From Muraenolepis orangiensis (Eukaryota; Chordata; Actinopteri; Gadiformes; Muraenolepididae), in contig CM051005.1 of NCBI GenBank assembly GCA_027704905.1, positions 13,763,600-13,827,599 on the forward strand: a DNA stretch of 64,000 bases, written 5' to 3'. Position 1 is the first letter of the stretch. Each line of letters opens with the position of its first letter. Below, in pieces: positions 31,163 through 64,000 of the stretch. Below the pieces are notes generated by a model that saw only the letters and a list, made by a program, of their open reading frames with translations, was not told where the DNA came from and did no database searches. A program made the translations under genes and the position numbers.

Positions 31163-32646
31163 GTTAAACAATCGTGAACTATCTACTGATCTAGTTTGAA
31201 TTGCATGTTATGATTTAGATTAAGTTATGCTGCGACACATATATATAATATATTGCATAATAATGAAGTCAGTACTTAGTTGTGGCCTTTGATGCACAGT
31301 GAAAAAAGACAACTTGAATACATGCAAAAGGGAATTTAATACCGACATCCAGCAAACGCGTTGCTCCGATAACGGCGGCCACCTTTGACACAACACATAA
31401 AATACATGTACATATTTCAACAAGAATCTGGTCAGAGAAGGAATTGGTCGATCTCTAATGACCTCTAGTGGTAAAATCCCGGCTTGTGTTTAATATTTTA
31501 GTTACTAAGGAGGTAGAATGCAGAACACAATGTAATATTGGTGCCAAACTAAACTAGTTTCCTCAGTGGTCAGATTTGAAAATTCTCTCCACACCATGGC
31601 CTTTGCATATATACACACACACACACGCAGATTCACAAATAAGGCTTCCTTCAAAAATTACACTTGTAAACATTGTAAACATACCACGTTAGAGCGGTAC
31701 TCCTCCGGAAAATATGTTAAGGTGTTTTGATTTAGCACCATACAACAGCACACATAACACCATAGCAGAGAATAAGGAATCACTTGAAAACCAGTAACCA
31801 ACTAAAACAGTACATTATTTCAGAGTCACTGGTGTGCTTCGACAGCACTATTGAGTTGACGGTACAGTAAAAGGATGCAACATTTTGGCAAGAGGGAACC
31901 GGGTCAAGCCACTGTGGCCCCTGTACAATGTGTTGTGTTTAGGGCGGGGCCCTGACCCCAGTCTCCCGTAGAAGACTCAGGACTCAGGTTCTGATTGGTT
32001 GAACTTTTCCCCATCACACTTAACTCCGCTGTGTTTATTATTGTAGCTGCAGGGTCGATCAGCTGTCGGTGGACAGGTGTGTGTCAGTCCAATCGACGCC
32101 AATGACGGGCTCGGCTAAGCGTTTCGCCGCTATTTGTCCGCGATAACCATTTTTAGCAGACGGTCACATTATTTCCCTTTAATCGCGATGACTGTAAACA
32201 AAACTGTATACAAAAATGTGAGGTTTTTTTTCCTTTTCTCTCCAACTGTTCATTAACCTATAATAGCAGACAGCACTTTGCACGGAGTGACCTGGAGTCC
32301 TATTGAGCTGTCGGTATCTTCATTTTGTTCTTGGGAGTCAAATATTAAGTCCAATCCAAGCTCTGACTCAACTCAACAACCCAATGAAGTTCTAAAACGC
32401 AGCCTATGTGGTGATAAGGAGTCACTGAGTTTCTGTTTCGTCCACCTAGAAGGCACAAGGTGGAGTCGCACTGTTTAGCTTTGCAGTTACAGGAGGTCCT
32501 GTGACTCAGGTTCAGGTTTTGGCAGCAGGAGAGCGTCAGTGACCGGGACCGGACCGGGACAGGGACAGGACCGGGACAGGACCGGGACCGGGACAGGACG
32601 GGAGGGGACGGTTGTTCTTTACGGGTTTCATGCTGGTGGATCCGGA
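31163..32646. other. Intergenic region and stap2 3' UTR
   Basis: A minus-strand AATAAA at 32034-32039 lies about 610 nt after the stap2 stop and is the likely polyadenylation signal. A GGGACA/GGGACC run near 32540-32600 is a simple repeat in the UTR. No other gene was recognised. Confidence 0.45.
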
Positions 32647-46975
<14,329 letters not shown>

Positions 46976-46999
46976 CCTTAAACGTCAATCGTTACAAAA

Positions 47000-48429
47000 G
47001 TTAAGCAAACAAAACAAACACAAGCTTCAACCAAGCCGTGACTTAACACTTTGTAACACGTCTTCAAACTTCGCACCGAAGTAGTAGTAGTGCACCACCG
47101 GCTGGACGGACACGCTGTGCTTCCTCCTGGCTGAGGGAGAAGGGGGTGGCCCCACTCAAAAACCAAACTCTTGTTATTTAAAAATCACATTACCCGTCCC
47201 AGACATACAAAAAAACAAAAACAAAGTATGCACTGTATTGTGAAGTTTAAGTGGACCTCATGAATATGAATATATTAAAAAAAAAACACAGGGCATTGCA
47301 TCAAAACTTTTATTACATTCTTAAAACCACACATACAATGTATCTCACATTGGACAATATTGAACTGTGTCTGAGTTACTTTTGGACTAGTAACACATCT
47401 CTTACGTTTTGTCGGTTGAAGGAAAGGGAAGGGAGGCAGATTTGGAATAGACTATTGTTTCCATATAAAATAAATTCACTTACTTGACAAGAAAAAGTTC
47501 GAAACACAAAAAGAAAACGCGGGTAAAAGACAGATAAAGGAAAATCACAGCAAAAATACAATAAAGCCGAATAATTCAATTAATTTTGAGTCCTAAGTAA
47601 TTCATTTATTTTGTATTCGTTTAACTGTCTATGACGTGTAGAGGGTCATGTTACAATATTAGGAGAAAGGGAGGGGTGTTTTGACACTTTGTGGGTGACA
47701 TTCACAAAACATATAGAGCTTATGTCCACAGTGATTATGGTTATTATGGGTCACATCTTAGGTGCAAAAAGGTGTGTACAAGGCAAGAAGGCACTAGTGG
47801 TATGGTCACCGCAGAGAGTCCAGCTAGCCCCCCATTGCCATCAGGCGCCCTCTGCAAGCTTAAAAATAAAAATAAATGCTTTTGGGATCAGTTCCAAATC
47901 TGTGTGTCAGCCAATGCACATATATAATCTGCACTCTGGCCAGAATCGGTCGGTAAGCCATTATTCATAAAGCTTGTTGTTGTTGTTGTTGTTAGTGTAC
48001 ACTTTTAAGAGGAGGTATTGGAACTCTAATACAAATAAGTTTCAAGATGCTCATGTAGGGAACGCCAGCGGGTGGTACTGTGCAGTGGTAAACCTCACTC
48101 CTCCGACACCCAAAAGACGTTCCAGCGATGGAGCTTAGAGCCAGTAGGGTTTTAGCTTCTCACGTTAGAGCGTCACCTCTCATGCTGGGAGCCGCCGAGT
48201 TCGAATGCCGTGCCGGAAACTCAGGGACAACTCAACACTCAACACTCAACTACAGAAAATGTGTAGGGAGCGTCTCTATGGAGTCCAATTAACGTCAAGT
48301 GCTAGCACAGCGGGGGGAGGGAGCTGCCATCTCTGTGTGGCCAGTGGCTAGTGCCCCCGTAAGGAGAAGTATGAATAAGTGCTTGGTGTGTTTGGGACAA
48401 CTATCGGATCTTAGGACTGAGGGAGAGAG

Positions 48430-48461
<32 letters not shown>

Positions 48462-50108
48462 GTACAGCAAATATACAAAAACACAGTTATTACAACCAGC
48501 GCAGGAGAACCAATGACACCCACTGGGCCGGCCTTTGTCCGACCTGTAACTAGAGACGTCCCGACCGAAAGACACGTAGACAACACGTACTGCTTGCTGG
48601 TTTGAAATATGTGAGGGGAGAGGGGTTTTCCCCAAATGCTCTCACAACAGAGTTCATGAATGACATGAGCCGCCGCATTTCCTCCACGTCCTCCTCTCCT
48701 CACCCCGGGAGAGGAGAGGAGAGGAGAGGAGAGGAGAGGAGAGGAGAGGAGAGGAGAGGAGAGAGAGAGGGAGAGAAAGAGCGAGCGTTCAGGAGTGCAG
48801 GATCGCCCTAAATGTCTTTTGCATTCACATGGGCAGATGGGCTCCCCTGCCTTTGCTGGGCGAGAAATTAGTTCCACAGTTGCCGTCATCCACGTATCAT
48901 CAACAGTACATGACCTCCCCCGGATGGGGTCGTTCCTTCGGGTATGATATTGGTGGTGGGGGGGGGGGGTTGCCTTGGAAACCTGAGAGAGTATGGTCAA
49001 AAGAGCAGTCTTTTTATCCGTCTTTTCCTGCTCCCGATTCCCTGAATCCCGATTTGCTCGCTTCCCTCCTCAACCTGTGGTACTGCACTCACGTGTGCTC
49101 GCGACGTACGACGTACGTATAGAATTATATATTTACATTCTTATTTAAAATATTTGTTTAAAAATGTGTATATAAATTAGAGATAATTTGATCTGTTCCT
49201 GACTAAGTGGCATTCACAAGGGATGGGGGAGTGTGGGACTGAGGTTTCTCATTGCATTACAACATGGGCCTACAACGGGCAGCACCAAACACCATGCAAG
49301 AGTGGGTCTGTGTGCGTGTGTGTGTGTGTGTGCGTGTGTTTTTCTGTGTGTGCGCATGTGCGTGTGTGCACGCACAAGACTGTAGATGATGAAAACAACA
49401 GCCGAGGCTGTGCTGCGTATAATACCTGCTTTTCTACCATAATATGAGGAAAGAAAATATACTGTATATATATATATATATACAAAATCAATGATCTTGG
49501 TCCCACTGAGATGGTCAGTACAATAACGTCATCAGAGACAATGAATGTGCATGCGCACCATACCGAGATGCATGGATGCACAAGCACAAAAACAAAACAA
49601 AAAACATTACTGACTGAGAATTATATTCATACCGACTAACCACTTTATGTTTATGAAGGAGAATTATTTAGCAGGAACACTTGGCAAGTTTGTACATTCA
49701 CTGTTTGGTTCTTGCTTGTGCACTGGTGCTTAAAATATGAGGTACATTCACGACTGGGTGTCTGATCCCGAGGACCCGAGCAGTCAGAAGAAAAAAAAAA
49801 AAGAGAAAAGAAAAGTGTTGCCGCTCGTAGCGCTGAGCTTATTCGGGGGCCTTTGCTGTGAGCGTATATTTCCACATTAGGCCGACGGTAATGCTACGAT
49901 GTCGAGGGAGGAGCGCGTGTGCCTGTGCGGCCCGTAGTGTTTAAGGTGCTTCTGCTTTGCTGCGACGACTAGCAGGGGGGGGGGGGGGGGGGGGGGGATC
50001 GTGAGACGCCGAGCACTGAAAAGTCCTGGGATTGTCTAAATAGATGCTGGTTGGTCGGGAGTCGACTATCGTCTCTCCTCGAGTGTAACCTACTATTGTC
50101 CTCCCTGT
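47000..50108. other. sh3gl1 upstream region and ROR 3' UTR/intergenic
   Basis: No coding exon was recognised. The block holds the sh3gl1 promoter area at the left, a minus-strand AATAAA at 47605-47610 that could be a distal ROR polyadenylation signal, GA-rich runs at 48420-48465 and 48710-48775, and a G run at 49976-49998 just after the ROR stop. Confidence 0.4.
48055..48300 (+). mobile_element. tRNA-like SINE remnant
   Basis: Starts with the 'cgccagcgggtggtactgtg' repeat shared with 33474-33550. It then has a tRNA-like block with a B-box match 'gagttcgaatgcc' preceded by 'tagagcgtcacctctcatgc'. It is too diverged to be a tRNA gene: no acceptor-stem pairing was seen. Confidence 0.5.
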
Positions 50109-63145
<13,037 letters not shown>

Positions 63146-63639
63146 TTTGACGTGTTGCTGTTGTGGTTGTTGTTGTTGGTGTTGTTGTTGTTGTTGTTGT
63201 TGACTGACGTCTGTCAACGGCTACATGTGGCCAATATATAAGAGTTGGCGATTAAAAAAGAAACACCGAAAATAAGAGTCGAGCCAGTCAGTGCGCACAC
63301 TGGTTCTCGAAAAATAGTGAACTTCGTCGAATGTCAAAGGAGTCGAGATGAATACGACTCAAACTCAAACCAAACGTCTTCTTGGGTCGTTCAACAAAGT
63401 CTGACGTTGGGAGAAAAACTAAAAAAAACAAGAGTAGCCTAAAACAAAGTGGTGACCGCTCGCATGGTATCGCGTCCGTGCAAAAACGCGTGAAGCTTGA
63501 AGTTTAAAAGGGAAAACGAATTTACTCCCACGTTGTTTTGCTGCGGCTCGGCTTGTATGACTCCAGATCGATCCTCCCTGCCACCCCCCTTAGTTTGCTG
63601 TGACTGACTCCTCTCTCTCTCTCGGTTGCCTTTCGCTCT

Positions 63640-63760
63640 CCCAAGCGTGGACTCCCCTGTGTCACATGATCCATCTCACTGCCAATAGACCGCCCCGCCG
63701 CCACCGTCGAGTCCTTCCTTTTCGCGGGAGCGCGCACTCGGGGTGTGGGTGGGTGGGGGG
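63640..63760 (-). promoter_or_regulatory. Probable main promoter region of the ROR gene
   Basis: CpG- and GC-rich block about 500 bp upstream of the first ROR ATG, with a CCAAT at 63682-63686 (plus orientation), a GC box at 63691-63700 and a G run. The transcription start was not located. Confidence 0.35.
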
Positions 63761-63848
63761 GGGGGGGGCGAGTTTGAGGAGGTTTTGGGATTGTTTGTGC
63801 GTTTTATTGCATTACATGCAAACTGACTGTCATTTAGATATAGGTGTA

Positions 63849-63990
<142 letters not shown>

Positions 63991-64000
63991 CTACTATGTG

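Noticed and set aside
48130..48220. Possible tRNA gene
   Set aside because: A B-box-like sequence is present, but stems do not pair and the block belongs to a dispersed repeat.

Overview
This window is vertebrate nuclear DNA, almost certainly from a teleost fish. Genes are split into many short exons with GT..AG introns. The repeats are fish-type: V-SINEs, an L2-type LINE with its characteristic 3' tail, Tc1 elements with long inverted repeats, hAT remnants and a solo LTR. CA, GT, GA and CT tracts of 100-260 bp are very dense, which recalls gadiforms, but that placement is only a guess. No bacterial operon, CRISPR array, tRNA gene or rRNA gene was found.

Seven protein-coding genes were reconstructed exon by exon, each with continuous reading phase from ATG to stop. 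Left to right they are: sirt6 (minus, 3393-11202), cdc34 (minus, 13073-14703), cactin (plus, 15928-22025), a class-4 semaphorin that is probably sema4e (minus, 22811-28430), stap2 (minus, 32647-37313), sh3gl1 (minus, 40266-46975) and a ROR-family nuclear receptor (minus, 50109-63145). Human SIRT6, CDC34, CACTIN, STAP2 and SH3GL1 all lie in 19p13.3, so this is a conserved synteny block. The semaphorin and the ROR gene are not at human 19p13.3. Their relatives (SEMA4A/4B/4D and RORC/RORA/RORB) lie on the 1q/15q/9q members of the same paralogy group, so these two may be the fourth copies, kept in fish and lost in mammals.

The genes do not form one pathway. They cover chromatin deacylation (SIRT6), ubiquitin conjugation for SCF ligases (CDC34), splicing and NF-kB control (CACTIN), axon guidance or immune signalling (semaphorin), adaptor signalling (STAP2), endocytic membrane bending (SH3GL1) and transcription (ROR). 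cdc34 and cactin are divergent with 1.2 kb between start codons. cactin and the semaphorin are convergent, with facing polyadenylation signals about 30 bp apart.

The main unusual points are: an in-frame TGA in the sirt6 tail followed by 47 further open codons; a 59-bp minisatellite that copies the sirt6 exon 2 splice donor; a sirt6 intron made mostly of complementary AC and GU tracts that could pair to bring its splice sites together; a candidate second promoter and first exon inside the ROR gene, resembling the RORgamma/RORgamma-t arrangement; a V-SINE lying against the semaphorin start codon; and several nested or precisely bounded mobile elements.
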